Assembly (NCBI GenBank): GCA_903934035.1
Contig: CAIZMK010000135.1
Span: forward strand, 1 to 34,899
Length of the DNA stretch: 34,899 nucleotides
Reading direction: 5' to 3'
From: an uncultured Methylococcaceae bacterium
GTDB taxonomy: Bacteria > Pseudomonadota > Gammaproteobacteria > Methylococcales > Methylomonadaceae
Positions 7,925-16,262 of the stretch are shown one piece after another. Numbering within the stretch: the first letter of the stretch is position 1; each line of letters starts with the position of its first letter. The notes beneath the pieces were generated by a model that worked only from the letters and a program-made list of their open reading frames with translations, was not told the origin of the DNA and searched no databases. Both the position numbers and the translations under genes were made by a program.

Positions 7925-9994
7925 ATGGCAATCGACATCAGTCAGTTTTCTGAGATGTTTTTTGAAGAAACTGAAGAGCTTTTGGCTGATTTAGAAAGGT
8001 TGCTTCTTACCGTCGATATAGACGCACCTGATATTGAAGACATCAATGGTATTTTTAGAATAGCTCATAGCATTAAGGGAGGTGCAGCAACATTTGGTTT
8101 TTCTGATTTAATTGAGATTACCCATGTTCTAGAGTCTATGCTTGATAAAATTCGTCATGGAGAAGACGTTTTTACTGCTGATCATCAAGAGGTTTTATTG
8201 CAATCTCGTGATGTTTTAAAAATGCAGTTAGATGGATTAAGATATAATTCGCCAGTAGATGTTGATAAAGCTGTAGACATTAAAGCTGTTCTGTTGTCTA
8301 TGATTGACAAACAAGCTTTAGAACCTGCTCCACAGGTATTAAAAGCCGAAGTAAATTTGGTTCCAGAAGTTCAAGAAATTTCTAAATTTTCTAAACAATT
8401 TATCATTGAATTACCCGAAGTATCAGCTAGAGATTTAGAGTCACTTATAGAAGAGCTATCTTTGTTAGGTGATTTAACGCATAAGCAAGAAGAGGGTAAA
8501 TGCGTTATTTTAGATTTAGCTACCGATGAAGGTGTTGATGATATATTGGCATTATGTTCATTCGTACTTGATCCCAATTTAGTTAAAGTTGTAGAAAAAA
8601 GTGCAGGACAACCCACTCAAGTAGTTGAACCTCCAAAAGCCGCCCCTACAATTTCAGACGATGATGACAGTTTTGGTTTCTTTGATGACCCTGAACCAGT
8701 TGTTGAAAAGCCAGTTGTAGTCGCACAAGCAGAACCTATACCTGTTCCAACACCACCTATACCGCCTGTTGCAGCTAAAAAACCAGCCCCTAAAGTTGAG
8801 GCTGCCGCTGTTAATACTGATGCTACTAGTATTCGTGTCAGTGTAGAAAAAGTTGATCAATTAATCAATTTAGTGGGTGAGTTAGTCATTACTCACGCTA
8901 TGATTTTAAAGCGTGCAGAGGGTATGGATGATGTTTTATATGAAACTCTGTTAAATGGTATTACTCAATTAGGGCAAAATAGTCGTGACTTGCAGGAAAC
9001 TGCCATGTCAATGCGTATGATGCCTATCGATGTTGTGTTTTCACGTTTTCCTCGTATGGTTCGTGAATTAGCTACTAAGCTCGGTAAACAAATAAACTTA
9101 GTTACTCAAGGTAATAACATTGAATTAGATAAAGGTTTAATTGAGCGAATTATTGATCCACTTACGCATTTAGTTAGAAATAGTATTGATCATGGTATTG
9201 AAACTACTGATATACGTTTGCAAAAAGGCAAAAGTGAATTGGGTCGTTTAACTTTATCAGCAACGCATCAAGGTGGACATGTTCTGATTGAGGTAAGTGA
9301 TGATGGGGCTGGACTTAATCGCGAAAGAATTCTTAAAAAAGCTCAATCTGAAGGAATAGCCATTCGTGATGGAATGACTGACGATGAAGTTTGGCAGTTA
9401 ATATTTGCACCTGGTTTTTCTACTGCAGAAACGGTCACTGACTTATCGGGTCGTGGGGTCGGCATGGACGTGGTTAAGCGTAATATTAACAGCTTAGGTG
9501 GTGTTGTGAATATTAAGTCGGTAGTGGGTGTTGGTACGGTTACTTCGGTTTCATTACCCTTAACATTAGCTATCATGGATGGCATGTCTGTCAAAATTGG
9601 TGAAGAAACATACATCCTACCTCTTAATTACGTGCTGGAATCATTCCAACCCTCAGAAGCTAACCTTAAAGAAATTAACGGCACTAGTAGTTTGATTTTT
9701 GTGCGTGATAGATATTTACCTATTATTCCGTTGCATGAGGTTTTTGATATTGAAGCTCGTCATAAGGAACCTACCTCAGGAATTTTAGTTGTTATTGCTT
9801 CTGATGATAAAAGAGCTGCACTTTTAGTTGATGAGTTAGTAGGTCAGCAACAGATAGTTGTTAAGAATATTGAATCGAATTTCAGAAAAATTAATAATAT
9901 TTCCGGAGCCACTATTATGGGCGATGGTAAAGTCTCATTAATTATTGACGTTAGCGATTTATTAAATAGTCAATACACGCGTATTCCCCTTTAA
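7925..9994 (+). CDS. cheA: Chemotaxis histidine kinase CheA
   Basis: CheA phosphorylates CheY and CheB on receptor signals. Domains of the 689-residue protein in order: P1 HPt (1-125) with phospho-histidine H48 in AHSIKGGAATFGF; a P2-like response-regulator binding region (about 158-225); an acidic and proline-rich linker (226-298, including DDDDSFGFFDDPEP); P3 dimerisation (about 301-370); P4 ATPase with N-box HLVRNSIDHG (around N419), G1 DDGAG (459-463) and G2 GRGVGMDVVKRN (509-520); P5 CheW-like domain to the end. AAGGAG at 7912-7917 lies seven bases before the ATG. It is the last gene of the + strand motility operon. Confidence 0.97.
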   Translation: MAIDISQFSEMFFEETEELLADLERLLLTVDIDAPDIEDINGIFRIAHSIKGGAATFGFSDLIEITHVLESMLDKIRHGEDVFTADHQEVLLQSRDVLKMQLDGLRYNSPVDVDKAVDIKAVLLSMIDKQALEPAPQVLKAEVNLVPEVQEISKFSKQFIIELPEVSARDLESLIEELSLLGDLTHKQEEGKCVILDLATDEGVDDILALCSFVLDPNLVKVVEKSAGQPTQVVEPPKAAPTISDDDDSFGFFDDPEPVVEKPVVVAQAEPIPVPTPPIPPVAAKKPAPKVEAAAVNTDATSIRVSVEKVDQLINLVGELVITHAMILKRAEGMDDVLYETLLNGITQLGQNSRDLQETAMSMRMMPIDVVFSRFPRMVRELATKLGKQINLVTQGNNIELDKGLIERIIDPLTHLVRNSIDHGIETTDIRLQKGKSELGRLTLSATHQGGHVLIEVSDDGAGLNRERILKKAQSEGIAIRDGMTDDEVWQLIFAPGFSTAETVTDLSGRGVGMDVVKRNINSLGGVVNIKSVVGVGTVTSVSLPLTLAIMDGMSVKIGEETYILPLNYVLESFQPSEANLKEINGTSSLIFVRDRYLPIIPLHEVFDIEARHKEPTSGILVVIASDDKRAALLVDELVGQQQIVVKNIESNFRKINNISGATIMGDGKVSLIIDVSDLLNSQYTRIPL

Positions 9995-10060
9995 TACCTA
10001 AGCAGCTGTGTAAAGAAATATTACGTTCCCGATTAGGGAGGTATATTTGTAGTGAAAGCA

Positions 10061-10089
10061 TTTAAGGGCGTATTGCATACGCCCTTAAA
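10061..10089. repeat. 29-bp palindrome between converging operons (type A core)
   Basis: Arms TTTAAGGGCGTAT and ATACGCCCTTAAA are perfect complements around a TGC loop. The core matches the type A element at the left edge. It lies 67 bases past the cheA stop and upstream of nothing: hpt ends from the other side at 10313. The strong 13-bp stem could stop transcription from both directions, although it has no long T-tract. The rest of 9995-10312 holds no gene I can support. Confidence 0.75.
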
Positions 10090-10312
10090 ATACATATAAT
10101 TTGAATTTTCGATAAATAGAGCTAAGCTTGAACTCTACAAAACAATCATCCCCAGTGTCATTAATCTAAGTGTTCTTTAGTTATTTTAGAAGTGGTTTTA
10201 GCTACGAATCCGTAAAATAATCCACTCGCATTAAAACTTAAACTTACCATAAAAATCCCGTCACGAAATTGATTCAGTCTCAAAATGTCTGATTACAATT
10301 ATTAGTCGTACC

Positions 10313-10693
10313 TCAATGCATAGATGAAATTTGCTTATCTAATGCTTTTAGGGTTTGCTCTAATATGTCTAAAAAATATTCACTTTTGCTGACATCAATA
10401 TGACCTTCTTTTAATGAGTAATTGAGAGTTAGGCTGGCAGACTGTAATGATTTAGCTCCTATCATTTGTGCTGAACCCGCTATTTTATGAGCTTCTCGTT
10501 GAACTGTTATCAATTGGTTATCTTGCAGAGCTAGTTTGATATCTTGGAGTTTTTGTGAATAATCTTTGTAAAAACTTGTTAGCAAATCTTTTAGCTGTTC
10601 CTGATTATTGCTAGTTATTAAATTTAACTCTGTTAATTCAATAAGTGGCGGTGATTGTTCTTGGTCTTTAATAATGAGTTGATTATCGTTCAT
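10313..10693 (-). CDS. Stand-alone histidine phosphotransfer (HPt) protein
   Basis: A 126-residue helical protein with the HPt signature AHKIAGSAQMIGA around phospho-histidine H69. HPt proteins carry phosphate between a hybrid kinase receiver and a final response regulator. It lies 92 bases downstream of a hybrid sensor kinase that has a receiver but no HPt domain of its own, so the two probably form one relay. No obvious ribosome binding site precedes the ATG. The terminal response regulator is not identifiable here; the CheY proteins across the convergence are possible acceptors, but that is speculation. Confidence 0.85.
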   Translation of the reverse strand: MNDNQLIIKDQEQSPPLIELTELNLITSNNQEQLKDLLTSFYKDYSQKLQDIKLALQDNQLITVQREAHKIAGSAQMIGAKSLQSASLTLNYSLKEGHIDVSKSEYFLDILEQTLKALDKQISSMH

Positions 10694-10785
10694 AGCTTTT
10701 GGTGAATTTATTTTGCAAATAATTTAAAATTGACTTTAGTAAAGTTACTAATGGTTTTCTGTTAAAGGTTAATTACTTAACCTTA

Positions 10786-12396
10786 TCATTTAATCTGAAC
10801 TAATACAGTGACCAATTCATTTTTTAAGCATTCAAATATAATGGGTTTTGCAATAAAACTATTCATTCCTACTTCAAGGCAGGCTTCTTTTTCATGCATT
10901 AAAACACCGGCACTCATGCCGATGATAGGCAACTCATTAATGTGATGTGTTTTTCGAAGTAACTGAGTGGCTTGTAAACCATCCATAATAGGCATTTGAA
11001 TATCCATTAACACTACATCAAAGTTTTTTGATTTCATCATTTCAATGGCAATAGCTCCATTTTCAGCTATTTCGATGTCTTTGATATTCAATTTATTTAA
11101 TAACAGTTTAGCGACGATTTGATTCATTGAATCATCTTCAACTAGCAATACTCGTTTAGTTGATAATAAATTATCATCTATGTCGATTAGTTGGCTATCA
11201 ACGTTTGTTTTATCATAATCTTGAGTGGATTCAAAATCCAATTCAAAACTAAATGTTGATCCTTGTCCTAATTTACTTTCTACCTTAATTTCCCCACCCA
11301 TTGATTGGACTAATTTTTGTGAGATAACTAAGCCTAGTCCTGTTCCACCAAAGCGTCTCGTGATGGTGTTATCTGCTTGTGAAAAGCGGTGGAATAATTG
11401 CGAAATTTTAGCTTCTGATATGCCAATGCCAGTGTCATGGATAGAAAATTTGAGGCGGTTAATGTTCTTGTCAGTTGAAGTGCAATCAGAGTAACCAATT
11501 TCTAAAGTTACCATACCTATAGGCGTAAATTTAAAAGCATTGCTTAGTAAGTTGAGTAATATTTGTTTTAAGCGTAAATCATCACCTATTAAGGTATATG
11601 ATTTATTTGTAATACATGGACAATTACAATTTAGAGTGAAGTTTTGTATGTCATTTGGAAATAGCAGTAGGATTGAATCAAGTAAATCTTTAAATACGAA
11701 AGGTCTATTTTGTAACGAAAAACCGTTTGCTTCAATTTTCGATAGTTCAAGAATATCATTCAGTATGGTCATCAAGTGTGAGGATGCTGTATTAATCTGC
11801 CGGAGGTACTGCTTCATTTCCTCGAGATTATTACAATCTTGTGCTAATGAAGACAGGTTGATCACACCATTCATAGGGGTTCTTATTTCGTGCGACATAT
11901 TAGCTAAAAATTGGCTCTTAGTTAAAGCTAATTGTTCGGCTTTGTTTTTTTCGGCTAAAAGATTTTGTTGAACATTTTTTAGGTCAGTGATATTTCTTTG
12001 TATTCCTACCCAGTAAATAAGATGACCTAATGTATTAAAATAGGGCGTAATTGTAAATGAATTCCAAAAAGTACTGCCATCTTTGCGATAATTACAAAGT
12101 TCAATGCTAATGGGTTCTTGCTTTTCAATGGCTAATTGTAGAGCTTTAACTGAGTCTTTATCAGTTAGTTCACCCTGAAGAAATTTTGGGGTTTTGCCTA
12201 AGGACTCTAGTTCGCTATATCCGGTATGAAAGGTAAATGCTTTATTAATATAGATAATATGTCGTTTATGATCAGTGATGATTACGCCATCAATAGGGTC
12301 ATTATTGAAAAGTGATTTGGCGTGTATTATGAATTGTTTATCTGAATTCATTGTTTGCCATGGTTTTTTTAAGACCCTTAAGACATTTAAAATCAT
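10786..12396 (-). CDS. PAS-domain hybrid sensor histidine kinase with receiver
   Basis: The 536-residue protein has, in order, one PAS domain (about 25-138), a HisKA domain with phospho-histidine H169 (FLANMSHEIRTPMNG), a HATPase domain (N-box LLNLLSNAFKFT, DTGIGI at 321-326, GTGLGL at 351-356) and a receiver with D465 (LMDIQMPIMDG). No membrane segment or signal peptide is visible, so it is probably cytoplasmic. The PAS domain is LOV-like (GKTPKFLQG at 67-75, RKDGSTFWN at 104-112), but the position of the flavin-reactive cysteine is proline, so flavin photochemistry of the LOV type is not expected. GGAAG precedes the start. It pairs with the HPt gene downstream. Confidence 0.93.
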   Translation of the reverse strand: MILNVLRVLKKPWQTMNSDKQFIIHAKSLFNNDPIDGVIITDHKRHIIYINKAFTFHTGYSELESLGKTPKFLQGELTDKDSVKALQLAIEKQEPISIELCNYRKDGSTFWNSFTITPYFNTLGHLIYWVGIQRNITDLKNVQQNLLAEKNKAEQLALTKSQFLANMSHEIRTPMNGVINLSSLAQDCNNLEEMKQYLRQINTASSHLMTILNDILELSKIEANGFSLQNRPFVFKDLLDSILLLFPNDIQNFTLNCNCPCITNKSYTLIGDDLRLKQILLNLLSNAFKFTPIGMVTLEIGYSDCTSTDKNINRLKFSIHDTGIGISEAKISQLFHRFSQADNTITRRFGGTGLGLVISQKLVQSMGGEIKVESKLGQGSTFSFELDFESTQDYDKTNVDSQLIDIDDNLLSTKRVLLVEDDSMNQIVAKLLLNKLNIKDIEIAENGAIAIEMMKSKNFDVVLMDIQMPIMDGLQATQLLRKTHHINELPIIGMSAGVLMHEKEACLEVGMNSFIAKPIIFECLKNELVTVLVQIK

Positions 12397-12549
12397 GAGC
12401 TTCCATTAACATTAAAAAAACAGTATCTATTGAATTGAAGTTAGATTGTAGCTTATGTCTTACAAAAGTAAAGTCAATGCAAATATTTTCAATAATAAAT
12501 AAGTGCAATTTAAGAATATAAATGATAGATAGAATAATAGTTTTAATGC

Positions 12550-13431
12550 TTAGTGGATTTCGTTTCTGGATGCTGATGGATATTCTTCGGTTGATTTAGC
12601 CATAATTGAAAGTTGAACTCTTCGATTACGCATCCGGCCTTCAGGGGTGGCATTTGTGGCAATGGCTTGATTATCAGCGTTGCCAACTGCAGCTAAACGT
12701 TTGGAGTCAATGCCTGCATCAATAAGCAGTCTAACGACACTACTAGCACGTGCAGCGGAAAGTTCCCAATTTGAAGGATAATAGGCATTATTAATGACTT
12801 TATTGTCTGTATAGCCGGCAACATGGATTAGTTGTGATTGATCTTTTAGGATATCAGCAATAGGCTGTAAAATTTGTATTGATTCAGGATTAAGCTTAGC
12901 TTCTGCAGCACCAAACAATATGCTAGCGTTGATTTCTATACTAATTCCCCAGTTTGAAAGTGTTACATGAACTTTGCCTTGATTGACTAATGGTGCTAAG
13001 CGTTGCTCTAATTCATGGGCAATATTTTTGATTTGAGTTTTATTTTGTTCTAGTTTTTGTTGTTCTTCATTTGCTTTAGTTATTTCAGTTGGGTTAACTG
13101 GTGTAGGCTCTTCGCTTATGGAGGTTAATTCAAGGGCAGGGGGTATTAATACCGATATGGGCTCAGGAGCAAGAAAATCAGTAGGTAATTGAAGGTTTTC
13201 TAACATTAATGGATTGCTAGAGATATTCCCTAATTTTGATGAAATTGGCGCAGAGGGATTGCCTAAAGCATTGCCTAAGGAACTCGACATTTGCAGAAAC
13301 TTTTTTTCTTGTACTGATGACACGGCATATAACACGACAAAAAATGCAAACATCGAGGTCATTAGGTCGGCATAAGAAATTAACCAGCGGTCTTTATCCT
13401 CTGGATCTTCAGGAATTCTTTTACGAGCCAT
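12550..13431 (-). CDS. motD: Second flagellar stator subunit, MotD (MotB-like)
   Basis: The 293-residue protein has the short N-terminal MotB-type motif DRWLISYADLMTSMFAFFVVLYAVSS with ion-binding D22, one membrane helix, a helical linker rich in Glu, Asn and Gln (about 100-150), and an OmpA-like domain (about 155-282: HVAGYTDNKVI, NWELSAARASSVVRLL, RMRNRRVQL). The aspartate-based motif and neighbourhood match MotD of Pseudomonas, where MotCD is the high-load stator. It overlaps motC by 11 bases, indicating translational coupling. Confidence 0.92.
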   Translation of the reverse strand: MARKRIPEDPEDKDRWLISYADLMTSMFAFFVVLYAVSSVQEKKFLQMSSSLGNALGNPSAPISSKLGNISSNPLMLENLQLPTDFLAPEPISVLIPPALELTSISEEPTPVNPTEITKANEEQQKLEQNKTQIKNIAHELEQRLAPLVNQGKVHVTLSNWGISIEINASILFGAAEAKLNPESIQILQPIADILKDQSQLIHVAGYTDNKVINNAYYPSNWELSAARASSVVRLLIDAGIDSKRLAAVGNADNQAIATNATPEGRMRNRRVQLSIMAKSTEEYPSASRNEIH

Positions 13432-14182
13432 AATTACGATCCTGATGCCAATGACTACTCATGCGTTCTTTAATTAACATGGGGTGCTCGCCTTGTTTAA
13501 TACACAATAAGGCGTCTGCTAGCATTTCGCGTTTTAGAATTTCAATTTGTATATGTTGTTTGAGTTTATTGGCGATAGGTAGAAAAACCAAATTGGCTAA
13601 GCCTATGCCATAGATAGTTGAAACAAAAGCCATAGCAATTCCTGGGCCAATTAAATGAGGGTCACTTAAATTTTCCATAGTGTTAACAAGGCCCATAACT
13701 GCACCGAGTATGCCCATGGTCGGCGCATAGCCGCCTGCGGCTTCCCAAACTTTAATAGCTTGGCGTTGATTACGCTCATAACTATTAATGTCTATGTCAA
13801 GAATGTCGCGAATTTTATCTAATTCGACACCATCCACTACTAAACGTAAGCCTTTTGCTATAAAGGGGTCTGGATAGGTATTGATATGCCGATCTAACTT
13901 TAAAAATCCTTCCATACGAGCTGTAGTGCTCCAGGTTTGAATAGTGGTTGTTAATTCTGGATAAAAGTCGCTGTAAGGTACAAAGGCTCGTCGTAGCATA
14001 CGAATGCCACGAATAAGATTGGATAAGCCATTTTGCAATAATACGGCACTTAACGTTCCACCTAAAACGATGATAATGGCCGTGGGATGTAATAAAGATC
14101 CTAGTGGTGATCCATCTATCCATTGTCCAGAGATGATCACAACTAAGCCTAAGATTAGACCTGCTAAACTTCCCCAATCCAT
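13421..14182 (-). CDS. motC: Second flagellar stator subunit, MotC (MotA-like)
   Basis: The 253-residue MotA-family protein has N-terminal hydrophobic segments (SLAGLILGLVVIISG, TAIIIVLGGTLSAVLL) and the third and fourth membrane segments around GGYAPTMGILGAVMGLVNTME, which holds the conserved proline. The shorter length and motifs fit the MotC/PomA-like branch rather than enteric MotA. A perfect AGGAGG (complement of 14187-14192) lies four bases before the ATG, one of the strongest ribosome binding sites in the window. It starts 90 bases after flhG, where the sigma factor gene fliA sits in Pseudomonas; no fliA is present. Confidence 0.92.
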   Translation of the reverse strand: MDWGSLAGLILGLVVIISGQWIDGSPLGSLLHPTAIIIVLGGTLSAVLLQNGLSNLIRGIRMLRRAFVPYSDFYPELTTTIQTWSTTARMEGFLKLDRHINTYPDPFIAKGLRLVVDGVELDKIRDILDIDINSYERNQRQAIKVWEAAGGYAPTMGILGAVMGLVNTMENLSDPHLIGPGIAMAFVSTIYGIGLANLVFLPIANKLKQHIQIEILKREMLADALLCIKQGEHPMLIKERMSSHWHQDRNYGS

Positions 14183-14272
14183 AGTGCCTCCTGTGTACTG
14201 AAATTAAATGCCTTTTTTATTAATAGCTTCAATAAATTGGTATGTTCAAGTGATGGCTGCTGCATGTTGATA

Positions 14273-15073
14273 TTAATTGTTAGCTTCAACTAACTTGGTT
14301 GCAATAGATCTAAATACGCCCGCAGAAACAGCAGTCGGAAAGGCGTCAATAACGGTTTTACCCATTTGTGCGGCTCGAGATATGAAATCATCTTGAGGAA
14401 TTGCACCCATAGAAATTAATGGTACGGCTAAATAAAGTTTTGCAGCTTGACTCATATTGTTTTGAATCAAGGTAGCTTGTTCAGGCGTAGAGCCAACCAT
14501 CAGAATATGATAGGGTCTGCGACCTAATTGTGCATGTAAGGCCTTGATTTGTAGGTAAGCCGATTTAATGGAGTCAGCGGTGATGTTAGTTAATACAATA
14601 ATATCAGCATTTGATAAGGCAGGTAGCAAAAAGGGATTGTCATTTTCTAAAAAAACATCAACTAAGCAAAAATTGATATCTGGTTTAATATTAATTAAGG
14701 TTTGAGACAAGCTTTCGAGTGCCGAGGGCTGATCTTTTAGGCTATTGATAGGGTTGCTCGATAGTTTGCTAAAATAAATACTTCGGCTTTGTTCAAACAT
14801 AAATTGACTGAAATCGCTATTGAGTTCAGTTGAATCAGATAAGTAAATACCTTGAGGCTGGTCTGAAATAGAACTGATGCCTTGATTGTTGAGACTAGCA
14901 TCCAGTAAATGCACATCGCTACCTTTATTAACTAATGCTGCTGCCAGGTTATTTAATACTGCATTTTTTTGTGCAGCAGGAATAGCTGATAAAAAGGCAA
15001 TGTGTTTAGTGGAGTTAGCGCTTATTAAACGACGTAAGCCATCTGCTTGATCTTGGCGTGAATTACTTGACAT
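14273..15073 (-). CDS. flhG: FlhG-type MinD/ParA-family protein with degenerate P-loop
   Basis: FlhG (FleN) limits flagellar number and activates the FlhF GTPase through an N-terminal DQAxGLR motif, present here as DQADGLRRL (8-16). The remainder keeps the MinD/ParA layout (LLDAS at 56-60, membrane-side C-terminal helix region), but the Walker A loop is not recognisable. Where SGKGGVGKT is expected, residues 29-37 read SAIPAAQKN, so the glycines, the signature lysine and the Thr are gone and only K36 remains. ATP binding and dimer cycling are therefore doubtful. The reading frame is intact and overlaps flhF by 11 bases, so it is not a frameshifted pseudogene. Identity rests on the DQADGLR motif and on context. 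Confidence 0.8.
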   Translation of the reverse strand: MSSNSRQDQADGLRRLISANSTKHIAFLSAIPAAQKNAVLNNLAAALVNKGSDVHLLDASLNNQGISSISDQPQGIYLSDSTELNSDFSQFMFEQSRSIYFSKLSSNPINSLKDQPSALESLSQTLINIKPDINFCLVDVFLENDNPFLLPALSNADIIVLTNITADSIKSAYLQIKALHAQLGRRPYHILMVGSTPEQATLIQNNMSQAAKLYLAVPLISMGAIPQDDFISRAAQMGKTVIDAFPTAVSAGVFRSIATKLVEANN

Positions 15074-16262
15074 GATTGGTTTGTTTACTTGGGTTGCTGT
15101 GAGTGGTGTCGTTTGTCATTAATAAAGGTAGTTCACTTTCTTCATAGCGGGTTGCACTTTTTGCATGGCGATGCTGAAAAGCACGGCCTACTAATTTTTC
15201 AGCATCGATTAAATGCAGGTCTTCTGGTACACGCTGGCCAGTACCTACATAAAAAAGTTTAAGTTTTTGCCGTAAAATTACATCTAAGGCATTACTTAAG
15301 GTAACAGCTTCATCAAGTTTCGTTAATATACAACCTGTTAAGCCAGAGCCGCGATAAGAGGTAACCACTTCATTAAGGGTTTCAATAGTGCTAGTCGCGT
15401 TCATGCATAATATGCGTTTAATAGGATTTCTAGCCCCCGATAGCATAGCAATTTGCTCTGCAACCATTTGGTCGCGCTGACTCATACCTACCGTATCAAT
15501 AATTACGGTATGTTTGTTTTTTAGTTCATCTAAAGCGATATGTAAGTCCGTTTCATCTCGAACTGAATGAATCATAACACCCAAAATTTTCCCATAAATT
15601 CGGAGTTGTTCGTGTGCACCAATCCGGTAACTATCCGTAGTAATTAAGCCTAATTTAGAAGCGCCATGGCGCATTACACAACGTGCTGCAAGTTTAGCGG
15701 TTGTTGTGGTTTTACCAACACCAGTGGGACCAACTAAAGCAAACACACCACCTTGATCTAAAAAGTGATCTTCATTGGTTATAATAGATAAATTTCGCAT
15801 CAGGGTATCTTTTGACCATTGCAGGCCTTGTTCAATATCAATTTCTGCAGGAACATTTTCGGCTAAATATCGCGATAAACTAGCGCTAAAACCCATAGCT
15901 AATAATTCACGTAAAATACCTGATTTTGCGGGGTGTTGATGCTGTTGACTTGTCCATGATAAAGCTGACAACTGGTTTTCAAGTGAGCCTCGCATCGATC
16001 TGATTTCTTCCATGATGGCAGAAATATCATTTGTTGTTGGAGTCTCTTGAATTACTTCTGGTTTTATATGATCCAATTGGGGCGGATTTGTTACGTTCGA
16101 TTCTTCAATCGCTAAAGCAAATTCGCGTTCATCCGAAGCTAGAATTTCGACTCCATTATTAACTGAACGATTAGATAAAATTATGGCATCAGGCCCGAGA
16201 GATTCTCTAACTTGGCTTAATGCGTCGCGTGCAGTCAATGCGAAAAAGCGCTGAGTTTTCAT
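15063..16262 (-). CDS. flhF: SRP-family GTPase FlhF
   Basis: FlhF is the SRP-type GTPase that places polar flagella. The 399-residue protein starts with the basic B-domain motif KTQRFFALTARDALSQVRE, then a variable linker, an N domain (about 113-165) and the G domain with P-loop GPTGVGKT (178-185), TTDSYRIGAHEQL (208-220), DTVGMSQRD (256-264) and TKLDEA (314-319). All GTP-binding motifs are present. It overlaps flhA by four bases and flhG by 11, so the three are translated together. The intact GTPase contrasts with its degenerate FlhG partner. Confidence 0.96.
   Translation of the reverse strand: MKTQRFFALTARDALSQVRESLGPDAIILSNRSVNNGVEILASDEREFALAIEESNVTNPPQLDHIKPEVIQETPTTNDISAIMEEIRSMRGSLENQLSALSWTSQQHQHPAKSGILRELLAMGFSASLSRYLAENVPAEIDIEQGLQWSKDTLMRNLSIITNEDHFLDQGGVFALVGPTGVGKTTTTAKLAARCVMRHGASKLGLITTDSYRIGAHEQLRIYGKILGVMIHSVRDETDLHIALDELKNKHTVIIDTVGMSQRDQMVAEQIAMLSGARNPIKRILCMNATSTIETLNEVVTSYRGSGLTGCILTKLDEAVTLSNALDVILRQKLKLFYVGTGQRVPEDLHLIDAEKLVGRAFQHRHAKSATRYEESELPLLMTNDTTHSNPSKQTNHVK

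Noticed and set aside
13815-14177. Alternative 120-codon frame inside motC
   Set aside because: It is a second frame of the well-supported motC gene, rich in residues typical of out-of-frame translation.
14273-15073. flhG as a frameshifted pseudogene
   Set aside because: The frame is intact, overlaps flhF as in a working operon, and keeps DQADGLRRL and the overall fold; only the nucleotide loop is altered.
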